DNA of 64,000 nt from Thozetella sp. PMI_491 (Eukaryota > Ascomycota > Sordariomycetes > Chaetosphaeriales > Chaetosphaeriaceae). Positions 20,625-31,094 of this stretch are shown piece by piece. The translations under genes were made by a program, and so were the position numbers. The notes under the pieces were generated by a model, which was not told the DNA's origin, ran no database searches, and was given only the letters and a program-made list of their open reading frames with translations. The stretch covers positions 344,133-408,132 of the forward strand of contig MU270041.1 of NCBI GenBank assembly GCA_021432635.1, in the 5' to 3' direction. Positions within the stretch are counted from its first letter, which is position 1, and each line of letters starts with the position of its first letter.

Positions 20625-21864
20625 ATGAGATCGTCTAGGTTGTTGGCCGCCCTCCCCTTGCTGGGCGCCGCGCGCGCGAGCGAGAACCTCCCCCGCGACT
20701 CCACGGGCTGCTCCGACGTCCACGTGTTCCTGGCGCGCGGCAACAACGAGCCCTACCCCGGTCGCCAGGCCAAGCTGGTCCAAGTCATCTGCGCCGGCCT
20801 CGAGAGTTGCGACTACGAGGATCTAGTCTACTCGGCGCTGTACACCGACCTGTACTGCCAGACTGTCTACGATGGCACCATCGCTGGCCACGTCCAGATG
20901 GCCGCCTACGCGAGCCGCTGCCCGAACTCCAAGCTCATCCTGAGCGGCTATTCCCAGGGCGCCCAGATCGCGACGGATATCCTTGCGGGAGGCGGCGCCA
21001 CTCTTTACAACGGCTGCGTCCAGCCCAGCACGCCCGCCCTCAGCCGCGACACCGCGCCGGGCAACATGAGTGAGTACCGCCAACCCCCCTGTCCTGGCAA
21101 AGGCCTCCACCCCACTCTCCTTTACCCGCGTTGTCTCCACCCGCTGACGCTCCGGGGCCTGGCTGGTAGTCGTCGCGGCGATTGTGTTCGGCAACGTGCG
21201 CCACACGGCCAACCAGCCGTACAATTACGGCAACGGGTCTGCCATCAACAGCCAGTTTCCGCGCGACAGCGATATGCTGTCGGCGCTTGACGGGTGGTCG
21301 GGCATCCTGCGCGACTGGTGCCTGAATACCGATGGCATCTGCGCTGTCGGCCAGAGCGTCTCGTACCTTAGTTCGCACCTGGGCTACTTCGACAACTATT
21401 CGGAGGAAGCTGGTGCTTGGGTGAAGTCGGTCGCGTCGCTAGCCGCCACGGGCACTCAGGCCCCTGTCTTCCCGCTCTCCTTGTCCGGCACCGCCCAAGA
21501 CTACGCCACCATCGGCACCGAGACGCCGAGTGGCGGGGTAGTTATTAACACCGTCTGGACTGACCACACGGCCGTTACGCCGGTGGCAACCAGCTCAACT
21601 CCATCGTCCACGAAGCTGTCGTCTACCTCGACTGCCGCTAGCAGCACGACTACATCCGGCAGCCTCAGCGCAACCACCAAGGCGTCTACTTCGGAATCAG
21701 CAACGGGTGGTGCATCTGCGCCCGTGACGACTTCTCCGGCATCAAGTGCTGCAACAACCTCGCCTGCTGCGACTACGACATCTACCAACAGCGCTGCCGG
21801 TTCGGGGTCCCGAATGGACCTTCTCGGGGCGTTTGTTGCCATCCTTGGCGCGTGTTTGCTGTAG
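20625..21864 (+). CDS. Cutinase-family (CE5) serine esterase with Ser/Thr-rich GPI-type tail
   Basis: Exons 20625-21069 and 21170-21864 give 379 residues. The 100-nt intron has a GTGAGT donor, a CTGAC branch and a TAG acceptor, and the junction reads GNM|IVAAIVFGNVRH. I start at MRSSRLLAALPLLGAARA, a signal peptide, rather than 50 codons upstream. CE5 marks: DVHVFLARGNNEPYPGRQ, the nucleophile elbow LSGYSQGAQ (S110), Asp in LNTDGICA and His in SSHLGYF. Conserved cysteines (CSD, CAGLESC, CQT, CP) match cutinase/acetylxylan esterase disulphides. After about residue 260 comes a long Ser/Thr/Ala-rich stalk, ending in a hydrophobic tail (MDLLGAFVAILGACLL) preceded by small residues, suggesting GPI anchoring to membrane or wall. 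Substrate may be cutin, suberin or acetylated xylan; the sequence alone does not decide. Confidence 0.92.
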
Positions 21865-22388
21865 AAGCGACGGTTTCATAGCGGATAGATCATATAGATG
21901 ACGTTGGTTAAATCAGGCTATCTTATATCGACCCACATGTTTTCTGCGTCGAGAAACCTAAGGTACTTATTCGATCTCTACTAGATTTAATAGATGGGTT
22001 GCTCTATGATCCATGAAGGCCGGAGACAATCGTGATTATGAGTGGTGACGTGGTACATGTTGGTAAATCCTGTAAACCCAGACCGTGGATATGATAAAGC
22101 CACGCTGAGAGCTGCCATACAATGGCAAAAGTATAATCGAGCAAGCAGGGCGGTTGAGATACCCGTTTAACCGTTAGGCTACTTCACGGAGGGTTGCTCG
22201 AGTGGACCGCCCGCAACCGGCCTGGCATGCAGGCAACTCTATCGGAGATTGAACTGTACCTCGACGGCCTAGCCGGGAAAGTCGTGGGAATTCCGTATAT
22301 TAGCGGGCTCTATCACCCGTTGTTGCCGCGATGGCGTTCTCGCCCGCGCTCTATTCGCCATCACCGTTCCAACCGTTGGTGATCCAAA
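21865..22388. other. Intergenic, no gene
   Basis: About 520 bp between two plus-strand genes. A 62-codon frame at 22194-22382 sits directly upstream of the next gene without recognisable features. Confidence 0.55.
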
Positions 22389-23057
22389 ATGTGGTCGAAG
22401 TGGAATATCCTTTTGTTTACTGCAACTAGCTCCGCTATCGCGATTGGCTCACCAGCTTCTGCAGCAAACAATACCCTCCTGCCTTGGGAGGTGACGGATC
22501 TCACCATCACGCAGAAACCAACCACTCAAGGGCACCATACGTCGGTCTCCGGCACCATCCACATCTCGATAAAGGACCGGAACGCGAACATCCGAGCGGG
22601 GTATACCCCGACCGGCATTGCGTTGTACGCACCCTCGGCTGCGAATTGCACGCTGGACTGGACCGAGCCTGTTGAGACACTCTGGGGGATTACACATGTT
22701 TGCGCCGACACAGTGAATGGCGACTGGTCGTTTCAGATACTGCCAAATCGCAACCTCACCCAGGGGCCGCCTAGCCCGCTGAGCAACTTCATCTTGAGCT
22801 TCACCCATGTCAAGTCCCTAATTGTGCCGGGCGCGGTAGTCTTCAAGACGTTTGTCGGCGCCGGGGTTTTCAGGGCGCAGCAGCAGCTGGAGGAGAAGTG
22901 CTGGGGTATGCTGGACTGTGCCTTCTCGCTGAGGCCGAATAAGACCCCGGGGTACATCTATCAGAACATGACAGCCTGCGTGGCGATATGCGACAACATC
23001 ATGGAGCGGCGGTTTTCGGCAGGGATCCGGCGGCACTCCGCCGCAAGGCTTAATTAG
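22389..23057 (+). CDS. Small secreted cysteine-containing protein, possibly AA1-like
   Basis: Single exon, 222 residues. The N-terminus MWSKWNILLFTATSSAIAIG with SPASA looks like a signal peptide. The mature part starts LPWEVTDLTITQK and contains six cysteines (in ANCTLDW, HVCAD, EKCWGMLDCAF, TACVAIC) and several N-glycosylation sites. The start pattern, the alternating beta-strands (SVSGTIHISIKD, LSNFILSFTHV) and the size recall AA1-like (Alt a 1-related) secreted proteins of fungi, many of which are candidate effectors. The similarity is weak, so I keep it as tentative. It converges with the next gene, with only 20 bp between stop codons. Confidence 0.65.
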   Translation: MWSKWNILLFTATSSAIAIGSPASAANNTLLPWEVTDLTITQKPTTQGHHTSVSGTIHISIKDRNANIRAGYTPTGIALYAPSAANCTLDWTEPVETLWGITHVCADTVNGDWSFQILPNRNLTQGPPSPLSNFILSFTHVKSLIVPGAVVFKTFVGAGVFRAQQQLEEKCWGMLDCAFSLRPNKTPGYIYQNMTACVAICDNIMERRFSAGIRRHSAARLN

Positions 23058-23077
23058 TAGCATAATACAACTCAGCC

Positions 23078-24163
23078 CTAAGAGGTAGATGCCGAATATG
23101 TTTGATAAACCTGCAGCGCCCCCTCAACGCATTGTACGAGACCCAACAGCACCGTGATGCAGAGCACGAGGATGGCGACCCAGAAGTTGTACCACTGGAC
23201 GCCGTTGCGCCGGTCATGCCACCACTGCAACAGCGAGCGCGGCGTCGCGTCGTCATACGCCTACTTGAGAATGACGAGGCGGTCTCGCCAGAAGTAGAAG
23301 TGCTCGATCTGCCGGTCCTCAGCCTGCAGGCTTCCACACAGGGTCAGCCGCCCGTCTATGCCGGGGTGCTGCTGTTGCAGTGCCCGGAGCCACGCCCGCT
23401 TCGAGTGTGAGGACCGATTGCCTTGGGTACCGCCAAATTCGTGCTGGGGAAAGAGGAGAGCTAGTGTGCGTAGAGTCTCATCAACAAGGCCTTCTGGAAA
23501 GAGAGACCTTCTCACGTCAGCCAAGAACAGTGGTACAGCGAGGCTGGTGTTTGGGGAAGTTCACTCTTGTTGGTGCTCAAGGAAGGAGGCGTGATGGAAG
23601 ATGAGCACTTTCGAGTCGTCGGCGACCAGAAGCAAATGATCGGCAAGGTTGTCGGTGAAGTCGACAGCAATTCCGCCAATGGTGGCGATGCTCCAGGCGT
23701 CGAAGGTTTTAGGCAACCGGAGGTGGTCGCTGTTGAGCCTCGGCGGCTCTGCAAAGTAAGTTCTAACGAAGCTTCGGAGCGAGCCTTGGGTCCAGCTCAG
23801 GCAGCGCCGCGGGACGCTCTGCCCCCTGACCAGGCCGATCTTGAGCATGAGAAGCAGCCGCGCTGCTAGGTTGATTGTATTCTCACATGCCTCGTCCGCA
23901 GCAGCGCCGTCGCTCGCGCACTTGGGCCGCAGGCTGGCGAGGGTATCTTGCCTAGGCTCGTCGATCTCCTGGGGAGTCTGGAGGGCAACGTAATGGCCGC
24001 CGCCGTGCCCGGCAATGAGGTGGAATTGCGTCTTGTAATATTCGCTGTAGGCCTCCATCGAGACGTTGCGGACTGGGTCGCCATTGAACAGGCGGCGCTT
24101 GCCTAGCGAAGGCGCCCATAGGACTTCGACTAGCTCGTAGGCATCCTCGTCGACGACGTTCAT
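23078..24163 (-). pseudogene. Fungal conserved membrane-anchored protein, with an in-frame TAG before its TM segment
   Basis: Exon 1 (24163-23565) encodes MNVVDEDAYELVEVLWAPSL and continues through GHGGGHYVAL. A 57-nt intron (23564-23508; CTGAC branch, AAG end) removes an apparent TGA and joins HQQE to SLFPEGLVDETLRTLALLFP. The frame then runs through QIEHFYFWRDRLVILK to a TAG at 23261-23263. Beyond it, the same frame continues without a break: AYDDATPRSLLQWWHDRRNG, then VQWYNFWVAILVLCITVLLG, to a stop at 23078. From memory of this fungal family, a WWHDRRNGVQWY-type block and a terminal membrane segment are normal and Gln usually precedes the equivalent of AYDDATPR, so TAG probably derives from CAG by C-to-T. 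The product would be truncated to 281 residues and lose its anchor. Function of the family is unknown to me. An unseen splice variant is possible. Confidence 0.65.
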
Positions 24164-25520
24164 TGTGACGGGAGGTTCGGTGAGGGCAAAAGCGAATAGA
24201 GTCGCTTGACGTCACTGTCGCCTAACCGATCTTAGACGAGGGTTCCTAGCATCCATGCCGGCATAGGACACAGGAGGCTGGAGATTAATGGTTGTGGAGG
24301 CAGCCGATGCCGTGAAAAACAAACTAATGCAGCGCCATGCCTCGTTAGGCCATGTGCAGCTGCACTGAACTGAGTTTGCCTTTTGGCGCGCGCACTGCCA
24401 CGACGCCTCCAGATTTTTGCGGACCTTTGGGCTGCAGAGCGCCTTGCTACCGTTTTCCGTTTCTTACTGCCGTTTTTTTTTTTTTTTTTGAAACGGTCGC
24501 TTGCTCGTTCTGGTAGTCGGTGGCGCTGGGCAGCGAATAGAAGAGCTGCCGGACGTGCCAGGCACCCAACGCCAACACACAAGAGCGCTATGAGGCTGCG
24601 AGGTGCTGGTTCGTCGAAAGGGTTAGCCTCAGTTCCTCCAATAAAAGGTCGGCAGTATGACGCACGCGGAATCCTTCAACTTCCAGCCCAGGCTCTCGTC
24701 ATGGCCGAAGCATAACATGACTCGGAGTGACGCGGCATCTGCATGGAGGGAAAACATCCCAGTTAGGTCAATAACGATTTGTATCAAGTGGAAAAATGCA
24801 ACAGAGGTGGAATTCGTTGTTCCTAGAAAGCTAAGCTCTTAAGAAAGCTGGCTTTTTTCTTTGCGCTATAGTAGGCCGCTCCTTCGCCCGGTACAAAAAG
24901 CAGACCTTGATCCAGTTCCCAGGCTGCACCGAGCCTTGTAATCAATGCCAATACTTCAACAGGCTTAGGCCCGTAAAACTCAAGCGCTGCTTTGTTTCAT
25001 GGAGAGCATGCCAGGTCCATGTCCAGGGTTGGGGTGGGGGGGTCGCGGGGCAAAACGTAGTGTATCACTGCCCAGAGACTCATTCTCCCCCACGTACCTG
25101 AGAATGTGCAGTTTATACTGTCGAGGTCTTTGGCTGGTCAATACCCATAGTTAGATGAATAGGAACCGAATACCACATGTGGATCCGACCTGTTGTTCCC
25201 CTGGTCTGAGAAACCCCGCTTGTGTCCGCATGGCACCTTGCCCCTCGTTACTTCTTACCATAATTATCCGGGCGATGAGAGGGCCGCTTGCAACGGAGTA
25301 GGATGTTCCTAGTCCGCCAATCAGTTAGCCTAGACAAGATTACCCAGCCGAACTCTCGAGAAGTGCTCACATTGGGGCTGAGGACCTTATATCTCAGCAT
25401 GGAGGGGCTAGAATTTGCAACCTCTCCGGGGGCATTTGCAATTGCAGTGAAAAGCTCTCTCTTTTTTCTTTAATCCAAACCTCTAGCCACTCATCCTGCC
25501 AGTTAGTTCCCAACGCTGAA
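24164..25520. other. Intergenic (1.36 kb), no gene
   Basis: Divergent upstream region of the membrane-protein gene and the secreted jelly-roll-like gene. It holds a long T-tract and no recognised gene. Confidence 0.55.
24473..24489 (+). repeat. T17 homopolymer
   Basis: Seventeen consecutive T in the gap upstream of the two divergent genes. Confidence 0.95.
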
Positions 25521-26500
25521 ATGAGGAATCTCGTGGCCCTCGGTCTCGTTGCCTTTGCGAGCATCGCCCATGCTCAGTCCAAGGTTGGGTTCGGGCCCTA
25601 CTTCTCTCTTGGGCCAACCAAGTCCTGGATTCGCGAGTCAACTACCACATTGGTTTTGCCCCCGGCCCCGAGCCCGCAGAAGGACCGACTTGCGTTGTGG
25701 GCGGGCATGGGCACGAGCGCTGGCGACCTCATCCAGGCTCTTGCCGTATCCTTCCTCAGCCCTGCAGCGTAAGTAGAGACGCCCGAACCAGACAGAGAAG
25801 ATCACAGAGGGCTGACGGTATGACAGGAACTGTGGCGCAAAAACCGGCCAATGGTGCACGTGGGCCAGCACGCTACAAGGTGCGTTGACCATTGAAGCCA
25901 CAGAAGTATGTAGAGCCACTGGGACTGACAGCGAGAAGGAGAGCAGCTGGGTGGGAAGCAAGTACCGGCGTCTGCCGGGAGTCTGCTAACCCTTCATTGT
26001 AAGTTCTTCTCCACCTACGCCGATCTAAGCGCGACGGCAGATATCTAAACTAGATTCAGACAAATACAACGATAGCACTGCGAAATACGATCAGACTGTT
26101 GCAATCAACGGAACTGTAGTCTCGAGCCTCTCCACAAGTGAGCGATTCATCCCCTGGTTGTCAAGTACACTTAGCAGCTTAGTCATTCTAACACTCCCCG
26201 TGAGCTTCTGGCCATGCCCAGGGTTGGGGAACAGCGGTTGAGTGTCAGGACAATGCCTGCAAGGGTACTGTCGTCGCACACCGTAAGCTTCCTTCAGACC
26301 TGGTTTGTTCGATCTCCTGAGGCTAATTTCAAAACTCAGAGTACTTGTCCACCACTATAATCCTGGATGCTGCTGATTTGACATTTGGTCCGACGTTAGC
26401 TCTAAACGAAGCTACGTCATCTGGCCTGACCACAGGAGATAACGGCAAAACCTGGACAGTGGCCACCATCAATATCGGCGCCCATACATTCAACTTGTGA
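25521..26500 (+). CDS. Small secreted beta-jelly-roll-like protein, six exons
   Basis: Exons 25521-25768, 25827-25879, 25939-25998, 26060-26137, 26205-26282 and 26340-26500 give 225 residues. All five introns have GT/AG ends and phases agree (2, then 1 throughout). A signal peptide is present (MRNLVALGLVAFASIAHAQS). The spliced protein reads through blocks typical of a fungal secreted family with a concanavalin-A-like look: PPAPSPQKDRLALWAGMGTS, NCGAKTGQWCTWASTLQGEQ, HYKYNDSTAKYDQTVAING, SGHAQGWGTAVECQDNAC, TTIILDAADLTF, and the end GKTWTVATINIGAHTFNL. Resemblance to the eqolisin-type jelly roll is my inference; I do not claim the protease active site. Function is unknown. It is by far the most intron-dense gene here, with exons of 53-78 nt. 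Confidence 0.85.
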
Positions 26501-26808
26501 ATGCTCCAGCTTCTAGTTGCCATCACCTAGTGATTTAAAGGGTTGAATTTTGCTCTGCGTCATGGAATACGGAATATAGTTGGACGCATGGAGGTTTCTC
26601 CTGTACATATCCTTCTGTCACATTATACTGCTCGACCCCCATCAACAAGCTCAAGGCAAGCCGCTATGAGCTTTATCTGTCACTACTCTCCGTTTTGTAC
26701 TCCCTTATTCCATCTGGCCATCCATGGTGTTCGTAGCCCGCTGCTGGTAGCCGGTTCGAGTCTACCAATGTATACCCTGGCATTGGATGCTCGCTCTTGG
26801 CTCAATAT
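26501..26808. other. Convergent 3' flanks
   Basis: About 310 bp between convergent stop codons; nothing else is seen. Confidence 0.55.
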
Positions 26809-27981
26809 CTATGTAAGTGATTCAGAGTGATCCTGAACATCTTCAAGGTTTTGGCGCTCTTTTCTCTCGTAACGTATGCAGAGGATGACAACAGAAAGAT
26901 TACCAACGGCAACAAGCAGGTATCCTATGGGCACAGTCAAGTTCGCATAGACGAATATTAACAGAACCGGCGTTGGGCTGCTGCCGACCTGAAGCTTGAA
27001 GTGCGCCCTAGAATGGAGAAACTGGCAGACTCCGAGGGCCGTGAATGCGACTGTGAGAAGCACCGCAGACGGAAGACTAAGGGTTCCTTTTGCTCGAGTC
27101 GAAGTAAGCAGCTGGATCTGCGAGTTTGATTGACACAGCGCGAATAGGTAGTTCAGGAGCGCCAGGAGCAAACCCCAGCAAGTTGCGTAAAGCTGTCCCA
27201 TATGAATAAGCCATCCCTTCTCCAAATGGTACATGTTTACCGGGAGAGAAACCAAAGTGACCACCAGGGCGCAGGATGCTGTTATGATGTATGCTGCTCT
27301 GTGACTGACATTCTCTAGCCCTAGGCGCTCCTCGCTAGTTGTCTGATCGGGAGCCTCGCCCAGCTGTAGCTCTCCATTGGTCAGCAGCACCCGCGCCCGG
27401 CGTTGGCGCTCGGCAAATAAAAGCAATCTTGCCGATCAGCAAATGCTCGAATTTGGAGTTCTAAGGCTTGGGGGGGGTGGCGCAAAGCGCTTACAGAACA
27501 AGCGCGCACGCGCATTGTACGGCCGCCTGGATGGTTCCCATCAAGAACACCACGCTCTGCCCTTCGGGATGCTCTTCGTCGTCACCACACCCAAAGGCTC
27601 CGAAGATAAGAAAGTAATTCTGGTTTACCCGAAAGCCCAGCGAGGTCATCGAGAAGAGGGCGTGGAGAAGCACATAGACGGAGGAGATCCCAGTCACCTT
27701 GTCGGCACAGCAGATGGAGACGTACTGCGGCAGGTACGCAACGACTATGAGGAGACAGACGACCCTGCGGCAGGATGGAATCAGTCAAGTGGGATCGGTG
27801 TAGTTCCGACCGCTCTTCGCGCAAATGGGCCTTACGATTCCACGATCGCTCGCGCCAGCGACTCGGGCTCACATTGGCGGATTTCTGGCCCCATCTTTTC
27901 AGGCTTTGCACCGAGGGGGCTACCCTTGAAGGACCTGTACAACGCATGGATTTGCGGCGGACTGGCCGGAAACTGTGGCAT
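26809..27981 (-). CDS. PQ-loop repeat multi-spanning membrane protein
   Basis: Exons 27981-27836, 27764-27495 and 27427-26809 give 344 residues. The junctions read AIVES|VVCLLIVVAYLPQ and ACALVL|LLLFAERQ. After a soluble N-terminus (MPQFPASPPQIHALY) come about seven hydrophobic segments. The first PQ motif is AYLPQYVSICCADKVTGISS (P61-Q62); the second is degenerate (SQIQLLTSTRAKGTLSLPSA), keeping the following turn but not the Pro. PQ-loop proteins such as cystinosin, Ypq and SWEET relatives are small-solute transporters, often vacuolar. The fungal subfamily with about 340 residues is uncharacterised, so the substrate is unknown. It is encoded just downstream of the P450 on the same strand, 271 bp away, which may be coincidence. 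Confidence 0.85.
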
Positions 27982-28252
27982 GGACAAAAGGACTTTTTGT
28001 ACTTTCTGGACGTCTTTGAAGCAAACACACGTGACATTCTGCGATGACGCGGCTTGTGCACCTGTGAGCAACAACTAACATGCATGAGTAGAATGCCTAC
28101 GATTCGCTGGCCGTACTATTAGTACCCAGCGCCGCTCACCTGCGGTTCGGTTAGTTTAGGTAGCCATGTTTCTCTAGACGGCAAGTGTGAAATTTCGGTT
28201 ATATTGCTGTAGAATAAGGTAGCATAGTAATGTACCCCTTGCTAGCATTGTA

Positions 28253-30077
28253 TCACCACAGTCTCTTCCACCGTATCTGCATGTCTCGATCAGGAGGCAT
28301 CGCAGCCGCCCCGAGGAATTTGTCATGATCCTTTGCCGGCCTGTCCGAGGGAGATCCATCCAGCTGTGTCCAGCCAACAAATTCAATGTCAAATCTCGAC
28401 GCAAACATGGCTAGTGTAAGCATGATCTCTTGCTTCGCGAAGTAGCGTCCGGGGCACATTGAGATTCCACCGCCTGCCACATGTAGCTAGCAGTTAGCAT
28501 GTCTTGAAATGAATTCGGGGCGATGGGGAGGACCTACCGTAGGGGAAGAAGTCGTTTGCACGGCCGACCAGGGCAAACCTGGGTACTCTTGTCACCTTGC
28601 CCGTCTCGTCCGTCACCTCTTCATACTGAATATGCCGCTCCGCCCAGAACTCCGATGCCGGGTGGCCGGAGGCACCCCAAATTTCTTCATCAAAATGGGC
28701 GAGCTCGGAGGGTGCCTGCACCAGTGCGCCTTTCTCCAGTTCATACCCGCACAGCACTGTCGGCTGCGTAATCTCGCGGGTTATGTGCATGGCTACATGC
28801 ATGCGCAAGAGTTCGATGTATACGGACTGCAATAAGGGTAGCGATAACATCTTTTGTGGGTCGATCAGGCGCTCTCCCGTCACCGGGTCGGTCACATACG
28901 CCGTCGCTACTTCTGCGCGGACTGCTTGGAAGAGGGCTGGATCCTTTGCAAGCTCCATTATTCCCCAAGTCGCGACAGGAACAGTATTCGAGTTTTGCCT
29001 AAGACATTGTCAGCTTGGTTCAGCGCTGGGCGGCAGTCTGGAGACATCTTGCCCGAAAACGCCCATGACGCCAATAGCAGCAGCAGACGTCTGAAAACTA
29101 AAGCCGGATTCCTTCATCCACCTCGCGAACTCGCGCGTGAAGCGGGCGCCAAAGTTTTCTTCCCAATCTGAGTCCGCATCGGGACCGTCCCAGTCGAAAT
29201 TCGCCCAGGCGGCCTCGACGTACTTGGCGCAGGCGGCAAGGAAGCGATCTCGCTTGTTCCATGCGTCGCGTCGGAGCCACCTAGGCAGCCCCCACGCAAG
29301 GGTGACGGCAATCTCATCAAAGTCCCAGAACAGATCCATGAAGTTCGGGGTGAGCGCCAGGATCTGAGGGCCAAGCAGAGAAACAATGGCAGCCTCGGCC
29401 ATATCTCTTCGGAGGAACTGAACCAAGCTGATGGTGGACCATTCCTGGCACGAGTGCTTTTCAATCCGCGTTGCAAAATGCCTCTGGTAGTTTGCAGCAA
29501 GCCTGTTTGACTGTTCGACCTTGGCGATGTAGTCATGAACGACTCGGTGAAATCCAGCCCAGTAGCGCGTTGTGCCGTCGCCTTCGGTCCCTGGTGCCGG
29601 GGCCTTGAGCCGGCCCGTTTTATCGTTCGCAAATTTGGCGAGTTCTGGTTCCTTCGCCGCCCACAGGTTCCTCATGATCATGATCATGAACTTATCCGAA
29701 CTAATATGGTCGGATTTCCGGAACATGGTTTGTACGTTCTGCCCGCCTGTGATGAAGTAGACCTTGTTCGGGCCAAGGTAGAAGCCCACAATGTTGCTGT
29801 TTTGTAATACTTTCCTGTGAAGTCTCCGTGGTTAGGGACAGGACGGCAGTGGATGTAGAGGTTCTTACGCGGCCCGCGGGAAAAAGTCTTTCATGTTTGT
29901 CATGTACTGATATGTGTTTGCCACATGAGGTAGCGGGTCGAAGAGCATAGGCGGTCGACCCGGTTTTCCTTCGCGAACGAACGTTACCACGACTAGCGAG
30001 GCGATAGCGATCGTCAAGTACAACAGCACCGGCGCAGCAAGCCACTGCGGACCCGCGACAGCGCGCAAAGCCTCCAT
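28253..30077 (-). CDS. Cytochrome P450 (CYP7/CYP8-like fungal monooxygenase)
   Basis: Exons 30077-29869, 29814-29053, 28998-28538 and 28473-28253 give 550 residues. Intron 2 appears to use a GC donor (29052-29051, GCAAGA) with CTGAC branch and TTAG acceptor; only this choice keeps the frame (VFG|QNSNTVPVATW). The N-terminus carries a single membrane anchor (APVLLYLTIAIASLVVVTFV). The I-helix reads GVMGVFGQNSNTVPVATW with Asn where most P450s have the acid-Thr pair, as in CYP7/CYP8 enzymes. ExxR is in YIELLRMH, and the heme-ligand loop is FFPYGGGISMCPGRYFAKQE with Cys at about residue 484. It is thus an ER-membrane oxygenase or isomerase of a sterol- or fatty-acid-derived substrate; which one is unknown. 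No adjacent reductase or pathway genes are seen. Confidence 0.93.
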
Positions 30078-30493
30078 CGCGAGTCTTTGTGGTAGCCAGA
30101 CTGCTACACGATGGAATCGAGAAGCCCAGGAGAACAAGGTTTGCGGGGTGCAAGGTGTCGACAATTGAAATGTGAAGGAAGCTAGCTAGCGTTGGTTCGG
30201 ATCTCGCGTTCGGATTCCCCGGGAACGAGGTCGCTTTCCAGCTAGTATCAATATTAGTACTTTTGCAGCACACCAATCGAGCTGCCCTTGTCCCAGAAGC
30301 GACCGTCAAAAGCGGCAACTGTGTAATTCGACAAATGAAACGACCGGCGTTTTTTTTTGGGCGAGCCTTGCTGCTTCTCGAACCATTAGGCCGGGTCTTC
30401 GGGGCTGCGAACAAATCATCACCTTTCATCCGCCTCCACGCGCTTCCTTAGCCCCAGGATTGTGGCCGTAAGCTCTCTTATTCCGACAGAAGC
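30078..30493. other. P450 promoter region
   Basis: About 420 bp between the P450 start and the downstream end of the mutase pseudogene. It has a T-tract near 30351-30358 and no gene. Confidence 0.55.
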
Positions 30494-31094
30494 TTATCCG
30501 GCTCCACTACGTTCCACTGCCCGTCGCATAGTTATATCAATTGCTGCAGGCATATTTAGCCCACGCCAAAACCTCAGGGCATCGATGCCTAGCTTCCGTC
30601 CAAAGCAGAGCGACAGCGCCCTTCCGTGCGTGACAATCGCGACGTCTCTAGCAGGACTCTCTATCCATCTCTAGGCTGCGGCGCTAGAACGCTGGATAGT
30701 CGCTTCGGCGATCTCACACCCAAAAATGAGCTCCTCCAGGCGAGCCGTGAACAGCTTCACTACGTCAGCATCTAGATCATCCGATGCTTGGAATGTACTG
30801 CGCTGGTTCCCATGCTCCGAGAATCCCTGGTCCCTCAGCACTACCATGCTTTTGTCGAGAATGTCATGTATCACATTAGCTGTTTCCACGCCCTTTGTTT
30901 GTTTCGGGGCTGCTGATGATGCGCTCGATACGGAGGTTTTGAGCTTTCAGCGCTAAGCCACACATCACCAGAGCTTGTCGGCAGGAGTTGGAGAGCCTCC
31001 ATTGACGGGGAGATATTGTCTCGTCGGCATCAGTTCTGCCGTGGCGGTTCAGGATGATGCGCCGGCTCTGGGAACTTGAAACGTCGTGTCTCAT
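30494..31094 (-). pseudogene. Phosphoglycerate-mutase/histidine-phosphatase-like gene broken by a 4-bp duplication and a TAG
   Basis: The 5' part (from ATG 31094) encodes RRIILNRHGRTDADETISPR and reaches ERIISSPET. The RHG motif carries the phospho-accepting His. At 30890-30905 the minus strand reads GAAACAAACAAAGGGC; removing one 4-bp copy would continue ET-KGVETANVIHDILDKS, as expected in the family. The second part ends at a TAG (30671-30673), beyond which the same frame goes on with RWIESPARDVAIVTHGRALS and FWRGLNMPAAID to a TAA at 30494. VTHG holds the second catalytic His. So one frameshift and one nonsense change (CAG to TAG is possible) inactivate a gene of about 198 codons. Histidine phosphatases of this size dephosphorylate varied small molecules. 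Recent decay is inferred because the rest is intact. Confidence 0.8.

Noticed and set aside
23561..23563. In-frame TGA in the membrane-protein gene, first taken as a nonsense mutation
   Set aside because: A 57-nt intron with GTGAAC donor, CTGAC branch and AAG end removes it and restores a family-like junction. Only the TAG at 23261 remains unexplained.
26749..26772. GGTTCGAGTC resembling a tRNA T-loop
   Set aside because: The flanking 5-base arms do not pair, and no acceptor or anticodon arm is found around it.
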